From: Bryum argenteum
Lineage: Eukaryota > Streptophyta > Bryopsida > Bryales > Bryaceae
Reading direction: 5' to 3'
DNA length: 64,000 bases
Assembly: GCA_037043015.1 (NCBI GenBank)
Contig: CM073327.1
Coordinates: 16,226,727 to 16,290,726 of the forward strand
The stretch's first letter is position 1. Each line of letters starts with the position of its first letter. Below, in pieces: positions 11,433 to 22,500 of this stretch. Below the pieces are notes generated by a model. The model saw only the letters and a list, made by a program, of their open reading frames with translations, was not told where the DNA came from and made no database searches. Position numbers and translations under genes: made by a program.

Positions 11433-11943
11433 CTGGGTAATCGGTCATCGTCCACATAAGTAATCCTCTTAGGGTAAATTTTGATTGGGTATGGGCATCA
11501 TACACATTGTGAATGCCTTTCCACAACTTGTTGAGCTCATCCACTAAAGGTCCTAAATAGACATCTATATTTTGTACTTGTTTTGGACCAGGTACTATAG
11601 CAGACAACCACATGTAACCTTTTCTAATGCTAAGGTAAGATGGCAGATTGTAATTTACCAACACAATTGGCCAGGTTGAGTGTTGTGTACGTTGTTGCTT
11701 GTAAGGATTTACTCCATCTACAGATAACCCCAAATGAACATGACGAGGGTCTTTATCAAGAAATAACTCGCCATTTTCATCTTTGAAATTAGCATGGACG
11801 TGTTTCCATGCTTTTCCATCTTGAGGACCAACTAAAAGATCTTCTTTGTTGATGTTCTCTGAATGAAATCGCATTAGTTTGGCAAAAGTAGGTCTTCTAT
11901 ACAGTGCTCTCAATCGCCCCTCTAGAGGAAAATAATGCATTTT
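11433..11943 (-). CDS. Transposase_21 (Tnp2) core exon
   Basis: A 170-residue exon bounded by a TGTACAG acceptor and a CCCAG/GTGAGA donor on the minus strand. It carries the Tnp2 signature blocks HVHLGLSVDGVNPYK, WPIVLVNYNLP, IRKGYMWLSAIVPGP and LRGLLMWTMTDYPG. These are typical of the RNase H-like core of CACTA transposases. The exon is open throughout. Confidence 0.85.
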
Positions 11944-13534
11944 CTGTACATGAAAAATACACATAATTACATTATTTCGTAAATTTTGACCTCAAATTTT
12001 AAATAACAATCACTAACTCAAATCAATATCAAATATCAAGTAAACTCTAAAATAACCAAAACTAAAAGCTTATATGAAAAGTTTTCATTCAAAAAAATTT
12101 AGAGATGAAGATTAAAGAGATAATTTGAATAGCTAAAGTTGAGTTGCAAAGATTAAAAAAACTTAAGTACTCACCTTCACTGGAACTTTTTTTCCTCTGG
12201 TATCATTCCGGTACCGATTTTTACCACATACTCTGCAGATCTCTTCATTTGTGGTTGGTCCATAGTACAATTGACAGTTTCCCTCACATGCATGAATGGT
12301 TTTGATGGGCAACCCAATAGAATCCATAGTTTTCCTGACTTCTGCCATTGAAGAAGGAAATAACGGGTGCCTATCTTTTGGTAAGAAATACTTAGAGATT
12401 ATCCTAAATATACCTGACATCGCTTCTCCAGATATTTGATGCTGCACTTGTAAATTCAACAACAACATGGTTGCTGCTAATTTAGAAACATTAGATCCTT
12501 CGTAGATGGGAATGCTTGCTTCACGACGAAAATTTCCTTCCATGGGATCCGGAAGGTCATGAGATTCCACATTAGGTCCCCTCTCATCAGGGAATTCTGA
12601 ATATGTCTCGGTTATATATGTTTCCATAGCATCATCTGTAGAAGAGTAACAATACTTTAGTACATAATAATGTGGTACACAATTTAATGTTTGTTTAAGA
12701 CTCTTTGAAATTATTGATGGTTAGTTGGTATAGTTATTTTTGAGGATTTCAGAAATAAGTTATTAATATTTGTAAGTTTATTTCAAAAAATACATCAATG
12801 GTCATGTGTAAAACAAAATTATACTATCAACTAGGTAGATAAATTGTATATATAGCTAATATTTGAAAGGATATAGTCTAAAATTTATTTAAATTTAAAG
12901 AGTATAATTATTGAAGTGATGAGTGAAGATAAAATAAATAATAACAATTTGAACACATGGTAGGTAGTGAGAAAAATATTGTACCAATATTGTGTTCAGC
13001 TTCTTCTTCATCTCAGATGAGTAAATTCGAAAAATCTCTACGCTCATTTGCAATAGAAGCTCGAAATTCTCGCTTGGTGACCGGATTCACCAATATTTGG
13101 AGGAACTGCTTTTGATCGGTGTTCCTTGTTTTTAAGGAGTTGGATATAACCTGGAATTCCTTCATCAAAGTCATCGCTATCCTGGAAAACATCAAAACCA
13201 TAAGATAGCAAGTGATTTATTATAAACAAATATGGAATTAATTGAAACTAAATGAAGATAGATATGTAAAAGAAATAAATAATATTTTCCAATTATAACC
13301 TTTACAATAGAAAATCACATGTTTATAAATATGTTGTAATTTTACCTCATATAGTGGGTGCACTCCAAATTGAAGAAGATGATCTTCGATGATTTCTATA
13401 GACTCTAAACGAGGTGGATTATCCTCATCAGTACGACACACAATACATGGGCATGTAAAACCAATGTGAGTAGACGTAGAAGGTGGTGTTGTTGTTGTAG
13501 AAGTTGGTGCATGAGAGGTTGGTGGCGATGGTGC

Positions 13535-14960
13535 ACTATCAGGTGGTACTACGGATACATTCCGTTTTCGTTTGTAAGTTATTAAGCTAGATTGCCCTGA
13601 CATATTTAAAGGTATATACGTTGTCTAACTGATAGGGACTTTGAAGACCTGCAAAATTGAACTACCATATTAGAAATACCAAAAAAAACACTACATGAAC
13701 AAGCTTTGCTATGTATCTATGATAAGCAAGAGGTAGGGGGAATGAATACTTGGGTGTAAGTACAGTAGTTTGTAACGTGAAGCATAACCAATGCTCCAAA
13801 TACCTTTTCTGAAACTATTTACATGCTATAATAAAATGAAATAAATTTTTTTTTCGTCCTCTTTTTCATTTAAAAACTCAAAAACACTGAAAACACTCGA
13901 AAACATAGAAAAACACTGAAAAACACTAATAATCATTTGAATAACAACAAAAACCATTCAACAACTCTAAAAATGAGTGTTTTCTACAAAGGAGGACAAC
14001 TCCTTCTTATTTCTTCCAAAAGGTCCAAAAGAACCACTTTTATCTCTAGAATTGGTACTTTAGTCCCACTTAAGTAGTCAAAAACCCCTCATCACTATAA
14101 CTAAACCCATAGTAAACTTCTTAATAATATCCCTTTTTTTATTACAATTCTTGTTTTTGTCAATAATTCTAGCAAGGTGACAAAAACAAGAATTCTAGCA
14201 AGGTGACAAAACCAAGAATTCTAATAAGGTGACAAAAACAAGAATTCTAGCAAGGTGACAAAAACAAGAATTCTAGCAAGTTCACAAAAACTAGAATTCT
14301 AGGAAGGTGGCAAAAACTAGACTTCTTGAAATGTGGTGCCAATAGTGCTATACTGCATTGTCAGGTGGTACATTCCGTTTTCTATTATTAAGCTAGGTTG
14401 CTCTGACATATTTAAAGCTATACACGTTGTCTAACTGATAGGTACTTTCAAGACTTGCAAATTAAAAATTCATTATTAGAAATACAAAAAAGAACACTTT
14501 ATGAACAAACTTTTCTATGTATCTATGATGAGCAAGAGGTAGGGGAATGAAAACCTGGGTGTAAGTACAATAGTTTGTAACGTGGAGCATAACCAATGCT
14601 TCAAGTACCTGTTCTAAAACTATGTACTTGCTATAATAAAATGAGATGATATTTTTCTTCATCCTCTATCTCATTCAAAAACTCAAAAACACTCAAAACA
14701 CTTGAAACCATAGAAAAACACTGAAAAAGGCGCAAAACCACTCAAAGGAATTCAACAACTCTAAAAATTAGTGTCTTCTATGAAGGAGGACACCTCCTTC
14801 TTATTTCTTCCAAAAGGTCCAAAAGGTCCAAAAGGTCCACTTTTATCTCTAGAATTGGTGCTTTAGTTCCACTTAAGTAATCAAAACCCCCTCATCACTA
14901 AAACTAAACCAATAGTTAATTTCTTATTAATCTCCCTTTTTATCACAATTCTTATTTTTG
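13535..14960. repeat. About 0.6-kb direct duplication upstream of the CACTA transposase
   Basis: Sequence from about 13540 to 14160 recurs from about 14360 to 14955: CATTCCGTTTTC, TATTAAGCTAG, TATGTATCTATGAT, GTTTGTAACGTG and CCAAAAGGTCC appear in the same order in both. The second copy includes the first codons of the transposase exon 1 region but is not open. The copies carry many small differences, so the duplication is old. Confidence 0.75.
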
Positions 14961-15576
14961 TCAAAGCAAGGTGACAAAAACAAGAATTCTAGAAAGTGAC
15001 AAAACCAAGAATTCAAATAAGGTGACAAAAACAAGAATGACATTTACTGTTTTGGTTTGCAATTAACGATTGTAACACTAATCAACAACTCTGTGTGTTG
15101 TCTAAACAGGGCCTTTGGTGCCCTCCCCTTCGAGCAAACTCGGAAATCACCGCCGCTCTCCAGAACTCTCCAGATATTCTCAGATAAACATTATCAGTTC
15201 CCAACCAATGAAAATCAGTTGCCACCTGGAAATCCGACGTGTCACAGCAAAACTGGTTACTCCCGTGCTAATGACGTATTACCCAGGCCTCCGCAACAAG
15301 CAAAACTCGCTCCAATTCGGACATGCCGCAGTTGGGACGCTTGTTAGTCGACTCAGAAACGTTCCATTACCGCAATTTCCCAGAGAAATTCGCCTATCCA
15401 ACTCTTCCCTGCACCGAACGCCGGTCACGCTGCCTTTAAACAATCTTACGTAGCTTTTTCCGATTCGAAATCCGCTGGATTTGGCGTATTTCCAATGATG
15501 CTTTACTTTTGATCGCTCCATTAGCTTAGAAGTTTCAATTCTCAATCAATTCGGAAGGCCGGGACCATATTAGGGT
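13604..15576. other. Spacer between CACTA gene and receptor-kinase relic
   Basis: Holds the duplication and 26-bp array described separately. After 15040 the composition changes to more GC-rich sequence. No intact gene is visible at 15057-15560. Confidence 0.5.
14165..14320. repeat. 26-bp tandem repeat, six copies
   Basis: Units beginning AATTCTAGCAAGGTGACAAA start at 14165, 14191, 14217, 14243, 14269 and 14295. A shorter, more diverged set (about three units) lies at 14960-15036. Subterminal repeats of this kind are usual transposase-binding sites in CACTA elements; that role here is inference. Confidence 0.85.
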
Positions 15577-16105
15577 TTGGTGGCCATGGCCAGCCGTCGA
15601 TTGCACTCGAACTTACGTTTCTTCGTTTCTTTACTGCTTCTCACTGTTACAGCATCACCATTGGGGCTTTTGTGTGTGGATAGCTCAAATTGGGTAGTGG
15701 TACTGTTGTTTTGGCAGCAGGTGCTCCATCATCGCAAGAGAGAGTCTCCACCGGGAGCTTTAACAACAACCATCCAGCATGATATTGCTGGGCTTGACGT
15801 CACGGTGAATCACCTGCCACCGGCACCCTTCGTGCAGATGATGCAAAGCTGCTGCAGTGCCGGAGATGATCTTCCACCGCTAACTCCACGAAAGAGCATC
15901 TTCGGGAGTCTTGGGCTTGAACAGAGATTGATCGAGGCTCCCTCTGGGCAAAAGCTCGTACAGAAGCAAAAGTCGTGAGCTGAACAAGATCACCGGCAAC
16001 TTCTCGGAATCGCACAGGATTGGCCAAGTAGGGTTCGGTACTGTTTACCAGGGAAAGCTCCGGGACGGCACCACTGTTGCCATCGAACGACTACGACGAC
16101 AGTGA
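15577..16105 (+). pseudogene. Receptor-like kinase relic (CRCK-like), signal peptide plus glycine-loop fragment
   Basis: A frame with ATG at 15577 or 15586 begins with a signal-peptide-like stretch (RFFVSLLLLTVTASPLGLL) and ends at 15978. In another frame, 15932-16105 encodes ELNKITGNFSESHRIGQ, then VGFGTVYQGKL and DGTTVAIERLRR before a TGA. That is the beginning of a plant receptor-like kinase domain, closest in style to calmodulin-binding CRCK kinases. The glycine loop reads GQVGFG instead of the usual GQGGFG, and the VAIK lysine is replaced by glutamate (VAIE). With the frame break, the stop and no kinase C-lobe found downstream, I call it a pseudogene. Confidence 0.6.
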
Positions 16106-17757
16106 TGTGGTGGAATCCGCTCGCCGCGTGGAGGCCACTGCGTTGTCATTCTCCGAGCGACGTAGCTCCTCCAACAAGCGGAAGAAGAAGAAAGCGGAGC
16201 TGCCGATTGCACGCGGATTTTGTTCTCGGTGGCTCCAAGCGCGAGCGCAGGTCCATCTCGTCGCGCCTCTTCCCCAAGCCACTCGCTGCTGCCAGGGTAA
16301 GTACGTCTTTATAGCTCACTTGTCAGTGCAAGGCCAAGCTTCCCAGGCATCCCTTCTCAAGCCTCCTCCTGGAAATTGTGTTCGAACGTATCAAGATCGA
16401 AACACATTTTCACTGCAGAATTCCATTCTCAACGAATTTGCTCAACCGTTTCGGCAATGCAACAGAGACCCAATCGTCCGAACGTTTCTCAAATCATGCC
16501 GTGTTTGAATTCGATCGTAGGCTTACTGTAACTCGAGAGGGATGAGATTGTATCATAATTTAAAGAACCTTCCCTGCATTGAGCTTTAAGACTAATTTAT
16601 GTGCGTGTAATTTATAATTCTGAAACATGCATCGATACTGTTCTTAAACTCTAGAGGTCCGTAATTTGGTCTCTTGTCCCATTCAATCTAAGGAGGCAAA
16701 ATTCGAATGAAACTAGATAGCTCGTGGGCGATACCTGGCATTACTGAGCTTTGACGCACTGTTGCTCACAGGTGGAGCGGCAAATCAAGGCTCGTTGGGC
16801 GGCATTGATGCACTCATCTCTTCAATCGCAGAAGCATACACTTCCACATTGCTCTTTTTACCTCAAAAACTGCACATTCACATAATCAGATGTGGATGTG
16901 CTGAGTGTATGCGTTCAGTGTTCTCAGTGATCAGATTCTGGTATAGTCACTCCCATGTATGGAAGCATTATGATACTTCAGTTTCGATGTTGGATTATAA
17001 CGACATTGTGTGTTGTTTGATGCAGAGTGTGGAAGGTTACGATGCCTTTTGTTCAAGTTGAGGAACATAGATTTGCAGTACAGTCAAGCGGTGCCATTAC
17101 TGTGCAACATGAGGCTGTTTTTGACTGTGGAGAACGACGAGGGTGGGGATGAGGTAGCGAGAATGTGGTATGATCTTCATGCCACATTTGACCGGTTTTT
17201 AAATTCATTTTGTTACTTTCTATTGATTTCTAACTTCCCTAAAAGTGTCATATAGTGTCAATATGGTAGAATTGAGGTTTTAGAGGTACTCATGAGTCAA
17301 GTTCATCACAACAGATAAGGAAACGTAGCCCTTATTTGGCACTTTTCTGGATGTTCAGTGAGTCAAAAGCGACACATGTGCTACTAGCGCTAGTTTGAAG
17401 GTATGTACTTGGATTTTAACTATGTTGCGTTTTGCAGAATTTCGAAGGACGATCGGGAAGCTGGGATGTTTGAGAATTACAAAGAAGGAGAAAAGTACAA
17501 GAATCACAGTCTTCGAAAATACCTTGCTGATCATCACACCCACCATCATTAAAATTCCCATCTGGAGAGTTTTTAGTACTTATTGGGTCCGGATTCGAAG
17601 TTTTTTGTTCATGGAACCAAACTATAATGACGATTGGTAGTAAGGGAGAGAGTTGTTAGAACTGTAAATACATAAGTGCCTCTGCCTATCAATTCTTCCA
17701 TTAAGGGTTCTCCTTTGAGAATGTATTGATTCAATGCTCGTCTTGCTCAATCTGCAG
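16106..17757 (+). other. Region with exon-like fragments, gene not recognised
   Basis: Relatively GC-rich to 16300, then mixed. Exon-like pieces follow plausible acceptors: after TGCAG at 17026 a stretch reading MPFVQVEEHRFAVQSSG, and after TTGCAG at 17438 a stretch containing MFENYKEGEKYKNHSLRKYL that ends at a stop. I do not recognise either. They might be upstream exons of the methyltransferase fragment that follows, but the expected N-terminal blocks of that family are not visible. Confidence 0.3.
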
Positions 17758-18466
17758 TCATGTCAGAAGAAATGGTGAAGGATGGTTACCAGAGAATCAT
17801 GAACATTGATATCTCGGATGTTCTGATTAAAGTCATGACTATCAAATACAGTCACATGCAGCAACTTCAATGTTCATTCTAAACTCACTTCTCACTTTCT
17901 AAACTTTTCTATGATATGATTAGCATTTGTTTTAGATGCAGAAATGAGATATACTGATGTCTACTAACGCAGATAAGAAAATGGATGTTCGGAACATGAC
18001 GGAATTTCAAGACAAGTCGTTCAACTGCGTTTTGGACAAAGGTGCAATTTCCTCTACCATATATGGCTTAAAATTGTGTGCTTTTACTAAAACGTAACCA
18101 AATTTTGCTGATTGTTTTTACTAAAGCGAATTTACAACCAAACCCTAGAATACCGTAACTCGTAAGTCTTCGATGGTCTTTGCAGGCATGCTGGACAACT
18201 TGATGGTACGAACTCTATCATTGCTTTCAAGGTTGAATGCACGTCTACCACTATGTCGTACTAATGTGACTATGTTAGCTTTAATTGCAGGGTTCTTTGT
18301 TGTAACAGGAGGTTTCGTTCTTGTTCTTTCCATTTTTGTTTTCGATGTAAATATGTGATCATACTGATGTACGAGGTTCTGATAAGAAGCTCTCAGTGCA
18401 TTGGAACTTACAGTGTGGAGCTACTGCCCAAGCATGTGTAGCATCTATGCTTTCAGAGGTGTACAG
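17758..18466 (+). pseudogene. METTL13/EEF1AKMT4-like methyltransferase, partial (four exons)
   Basis: Four consecutive exons splice in frame. 17758-17871 encodes MSEEMVKDGYQRIMNIDIS, the region after motif I of the family. 17973-18041 encodes MDVRNMTEFQDKSFNCVLDK. 18186-18205 is a 20-bp exon encoding MLDNLM, and 18414-18466 encodes CGATAQACVASMLSEVYR. Together they match the SAM-binding core of METTL13-type protein lysine methyltransferases (…DIS…MDVRDM…DKGTLD.LMCG…MLxEVxRxLKPGG). The motif I exon with the GCGNS block and the expected continuation after LKPGG are not found, so the gene looks truncated at both ends, unless exons are far away. The donor after the first exon (AAT/GTTCAT) is weak. 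Confidence 0.65.
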
Positions 18467-18774
18467 GTCTGTATCTCATTTCTATCTCTATTCTTACAAT
18501 GAAAAGTTAGCATTGGAACTAGTATTTTGCTTTCTTGTCCATTATTCCATTACATAGTGTTGATAACCAAAATGAATTTGTGCCCTTGGCAGCCGCTGCT
18601 GCATCACTGTCTGTTGCTGCACAGTTGGTGATGGTTCTAAAAGCACTCGTAGGACGCGCAAAGGCTTGTGACAATCAACCTGCGGATGAAAGAAGAAGAC
18701 GTTTCAGATTTGTTCGCATAGCAGGCTTTATTTGCATAGTAGGCAGGCACAGGAATGCTCAATTTCATAGAAAT

Positions 18775-19055
18775 GTACATTTTCTATAAAGTGTACATAA
18801 ATGTACATTTTCTATCAAATATTATTGCTTTCTTTGAATCTACATTCTGAGTCAATTTCACAGAAATGTACATTTTCTATCAAATATTATTACTTTCTTT
18901 GAATCTATATTCTGAGTCAATTTTACACAAATGTACATTTTGCTTCAAATATTATTACTTTCTTTGAATCTATATTTTGAGTAAATTTTACACTAATGTA
19001 CATTTTCCATCAAATATTAGTACTTTCTTCGAATCTATATTTTGTGTCAATTTCT
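18775..19055. repeat. 65-bp tandem repeat, about four copies
   Basis: The phrase AATGTACATTTT recurs at exactly 65-bp steps (18799, 18864, 18929, 18994), each followed by CAAATATTA and CTTTCTTYGAATCTA. Copies differ by a few substitutions. Confidence 0.85.
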
Positions 19056-19079
19056 AAAATCTCTGTTTCGACCTACATG

Positions 19080-19316
19080 CTTTGAGTGACAAGTTTTTCT
19101 ACAAAACTCATGATATTTTGACACATGGCATTCTCTAACAATTTTACCTTCACTTACTTGCCTAGTTAATTCCACTTACTTTATGGAGCACATGGCAAAC
19201 GTTTGCCATGTGCTAGTCATGTGGAGCACATGGCAAAACTCCAATTTGTACACTTGAAGTTTACACTAAGTTAGCCATGTGCTTCACATCACAAAGCACC
19301 CCCATTTCTAGTAGTG
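19080..19316. mobile_element. Probable short CACTA-type element remnant with palindromic subterminal repeats
   Basis: The right end is TTTCTAGTAGTG (ends at 19316), shared with 35434 and 55748. Copies of the motif CACATGGC or its complement occur at least five times, including a perfect 26-bp palindrome at 19188-19213 whose centre is CAAACGTTTG. A left CACTA terminus was not found. Confidence 0.5.
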
Positions 19317-19700
19317 TCGTATCCAAAAGGGCTGTCCAATTATAGTATACTTCCAATCAACTTCTCAAGAATCTCTTCCGCACAAGTAACTATGGCCTCC
19401 TAGGTTATGAAAATCATCATATAATGAAACATGCATCATATCAAAAACGATCAATTTGATCTCAAGAAACTCAAATCAGAAACCTTGTGAATACCAATAA
19501 CATGAGACTTCATTTTCATACATGATTCAAGCCTGATTCAGGTGGACTTGATCTGAAACTGGAAAAGTCTGGTCGATTCAACTAGACTATACGTAGACTA
19601 GCTTGAATTTTGGTACTGCAATACGAGTAAAGATCAATACTAGCTATCAGGTGATCGATGGTTTGGGCTGATCGATGCATGCTTGGGATGGGGAGTGCAG

Positions 19701-19958
19701 GCGATAACGAATGGGATGGTGAAGAGTGCGGCGCACAGAGCAGTGGTGAACGCCAAGAACGATCGGTACTCGACGGTATACTTCTACGGCATCGACAACA
19801 CCGTCACGCTCACAGTGCCGCCGGAGCTCGTCACTCCGGAGCGGCCTCTCAAGTACCGGCCGTTCACGGTGACGGAGCACCGCAAGTTCATCGTGGACAA
19901 CGAGGCGCCCTTGTTCGCCGTTCGCCACTTGCTCATCGACCCAGCCTCCGAATCATGA
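19701..19958 (+). pseudogene. Orphan last exon of a 2OG-Fe(II) dioxygenase
   Basis: After an acceptor (GGAGTGCAG) the frame encodes AITNGMVKSAAHRAVVNAKN, then RYSTVYFYGIDN, PERPLKYRPFTV and a TGA at 19956-19958. It is collinear with exon 6 of the dioxygenase at 34103-34369, including the third iron ligand (HRA) and the 2OG-binding Arg in RYS. No upstream exons with the HxD motif lie in the preceding 10 kb. GC is far higher than in its surroundings, so the exon looks recently moved or under past selection. Confidence 0.75.
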
Positions 19959-20924
19959 AGCTCCTGCCGTTTCTCTCTGTCAGTTTGATTTTACCGACCG
20001 AGGCGATTTTAACGAGGCCGAGAAAAATGTTTAGTCGGTGGATACTTCGGAGACGGAAAAAAGGGTTCCGTCGGTGCAAAATTGTAACGTACATCATCAT
20101 CAACAGTTATTTTGATATGTAGAAAATTTTGTGATAATTTTGAATGTAGACTTGCTGATCTGACCTCGATTATTGTTGAATTGGGCAAATTTCAATTAAA
20201 TTGGTTTTGATTTAAGATATATGACCATATTCATTTAATCTACACATTATCAAGCTTTAATTTGGTTTGGTATTGTTGCAAGCAGAATAGGAGTAAAGGC
20301 AAAACACAACAAGATACTATGTGCACAAAGTAGCATAATTAGTCCCAAGAACCTCATATTGTGTCGACGTAACAAATATGGCCTTATATGGGCAATTTCG
20401 TTGAAATGGCAATATTGCAAGTGATATAGAGAACTTGCCATTTTGTAACTGAATGTCATTTTGGTGACATATTTGGTTATGCTTCTAAATTGACACATAG
20501 ACTTAAGCCATTAAGGAAGCACATTTGACTGTAATATCATTGTCTCTATAGTTTCACTTTCCCTCTCTGTTTGATGAATTCTAATCTTCATGAAAAGTGT
20601 CGTTTTTGTGGGATGTGATTGTCATTTCAACAAAATATAGGTTATGTACTCTTTGAAGCAACACCAAATCTTACCATTGAACACATAAACCAAATCTACC
20701 CAAATCTAATACACATACATGCATCAACCATGTTCCATCTCTCTCACATTCTCTTTCGCCTATTGTGCATATAAATGAGAATTCCATCATAAATTTCACA
20801 CATGTTAAACAAGTGGCAATAGCATCTTGTTTAGTGATTTTTATTATTTTTTAAACATAATATACCCATGAGAAATGCAATATGTTTGCCTCTTGTGCAT
20901 ACAACAAGTGGGAATCCAATCATG

Positions 20925-20949
20925 ATATATATATATATATATATATATA
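20925..20949. repeat. (AT)n microsatellite
   Basis: About twelve AT dinucleotides in a row. Confidence 0.9.
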
Positions 20950-21559
20950 AAAGAGTAAAAAGAGAGAAATGCAATATCTTTCAAGTGCTTGAACAGGTGG
21001 ATTGCATTCAATGTTGGGACCCTTATCTCGGATTTGATAATATTTTTATTATTTTATTTTTACCTTGATTCTTGTTGTACAAACGTGTTTTAAGTGCCAC
21101 ATTTTGGAATTCTGCATGTGATCATTCCTTTTGTGGGGGCTGCTTGATTGAATCATATTTCTTGGTGATGATTATCCTTTGATGTTTGCAAGTCCTTTTC
21201 AAGATGGTTTGACTTGTGTCCGCATGAGGAACAATGCTCATCTATGACTTGCCTTAGAGCATCGGCGCCGCAAGCAAGTCCTCCAAGGTAATGATGGAGG
21301 GGTTCATTGAGGGAGAAATTTGGAGGAAACAATGGGGAGTTTCAGCCCAAAATTTTCAAATTGACTTGATCTATCTACACGTATCCTAAGGAAGTTCCGA
21401 AATAAGCCTCTCAAGGACTTAAGTATCAAGGAAGTTCATTCGATGCTCAGCGTAAATAAGGAAGAGTTCTATTTGAAGGGGAAATTTTGAGTATAGAGGG
21501 ATGGTGGAAGTTTAACAGTCAAGGCCATTTGGAGGGTTAGTTGCCCCTCAAAAATAGCA

Positions 21560-22075
21560 TTGGCACGACCAAAAAAAAATGGAGTGGGGGCATGTTTTGG
21601 CAAAGGGCCCCTCGAAATTGGAGTTCCAAGGACGAAAATCCTATGCAGTGACTATGCTTTGATACAAATCAAGCATTTCTTTAGGTGTTATAGGTTGCAT
21701 GAGGGTAAAAATTGCATAGACATGTTCCTAACTCACTTACGAACAATAATTTGAAGAGACACAATTCAAATTTAATCTTTCAATTTGTTTTTGGGCTCAC
21801 AAAAAGTTTCGAATCCATTTTGCAACAAGGAAAAGAACTTCTTTTTTTCTCAACTTTGAATGTTACGATCTCACAATTGGTAAGAAATTTGAAACTAAGT
21901 TTTGGTACACACATACATGGACAAGTAAGGTATTAGATCTTTTCGGAAAGGTACAAAAACACTCTGCAATCCTCAATTAGTTCCGATTTCATATGGTCTA
22001 TATTTAGTAAGTTCGAGGTCGACGATAGTCCAAACAACTTGTTTCGGGCCTCACTCTCCTTTAGGGGTTAGGTAG
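21560..22075 (-). mobile_element. Short TTAA-family element, inverted and diverged copy
   Basis: Read on the minus strand this matches 35590-35910 and 28090-28390 in order: ACTTGTCCATGTATGTGTG, CCTTACCAATTGTGAGATC-type, CTTGTTGCAAAATGG, and ATTTTTACCCTCATGC. The minus-strand left end CCCCTAAAGGAGAGTGAGG stands at 22052-22070. The opposite end was not resolved. Confidence 0.65.
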
Positions 22076-22406
22076 GCTTTTTCAAACTACGGCGAGAGGT
22101 TGGAGTGGTGACACTTTCCCCACTGTGGGCACGGCAACAACAAACATCATAGGGTGTCATTTTAGAAAACACTTATTAGCCCAAATTCAAACATACATAG
22201 GAAATTGTAGAAGAGTTCAAAACTGATGATTCCTCTTAGTCTATCCTCCCACTTACTTTATCTAGATACAAAAATTACTTACAACAAATTTCCCACACTA
22301 AAATTTGAGCCATTATTGAGTACTCTACCTCGAACGAGTCGATTTTGAGATGTGTAAAGCATTTGGGTGTGCAAAATGTGTTGGATTCAAATTATAAGAA
22401 TATGAG

Positions 22407-22500
22407 TCTTTTTTTTCCTTTCTTTTTCCTTTTTTTTTCTTTTCTTTTTTCTTGTTTCTTCTTTTCTCTTTTATTCAATTTTTTAAAATTTTTTTTTGAA
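22407..22500. repeat. Polypyrimidine tract
   Basis: About 90 bp of T with scattered C on the + strand. Confidence 0.85.

Larger units (their letters stand above)
8024..13603 (-). pseudogene. CACTA (Tnp2-type) transposase gene, multi-exon, with frameshifts
   Basis: Read right to left the pieces run: 13346-13603 (start ATG at 13603, donor GTAAAA), 13044-13195, 12175-12627 (zinc-like CEGNCQLYYG and ICRVCGKNRY), 11433-11943 (Transposase_21 core), 10829-11173, 9885-10536 (LDPMHIEKN and DUF4218), 9409-9738, 8803-9063, 8313-8762 (DUF4216) and an acidic tail at 8024-8371. Order and content match plant TNP2-like transposases, which cut and paste CACTA elements in the nucleus. Several junctions have plausible splice sites (GTGAGT near 12174, GTGAGA near 11432). 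Frame changes near 11010, 10110 and 8350 suggest decay. Element termini beginning CACTA were not located. Confidence 0.8.
18467..19700. other. Spacer with tandem repeat and element end
   Basis: Holds a 65-bp tandem array and a palindromic region ending in TTTCTAGTAGTG, listed separately. An alanine-rich open frame at 18535-18789 shows no recognisable domain. Confidence 0.5.
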
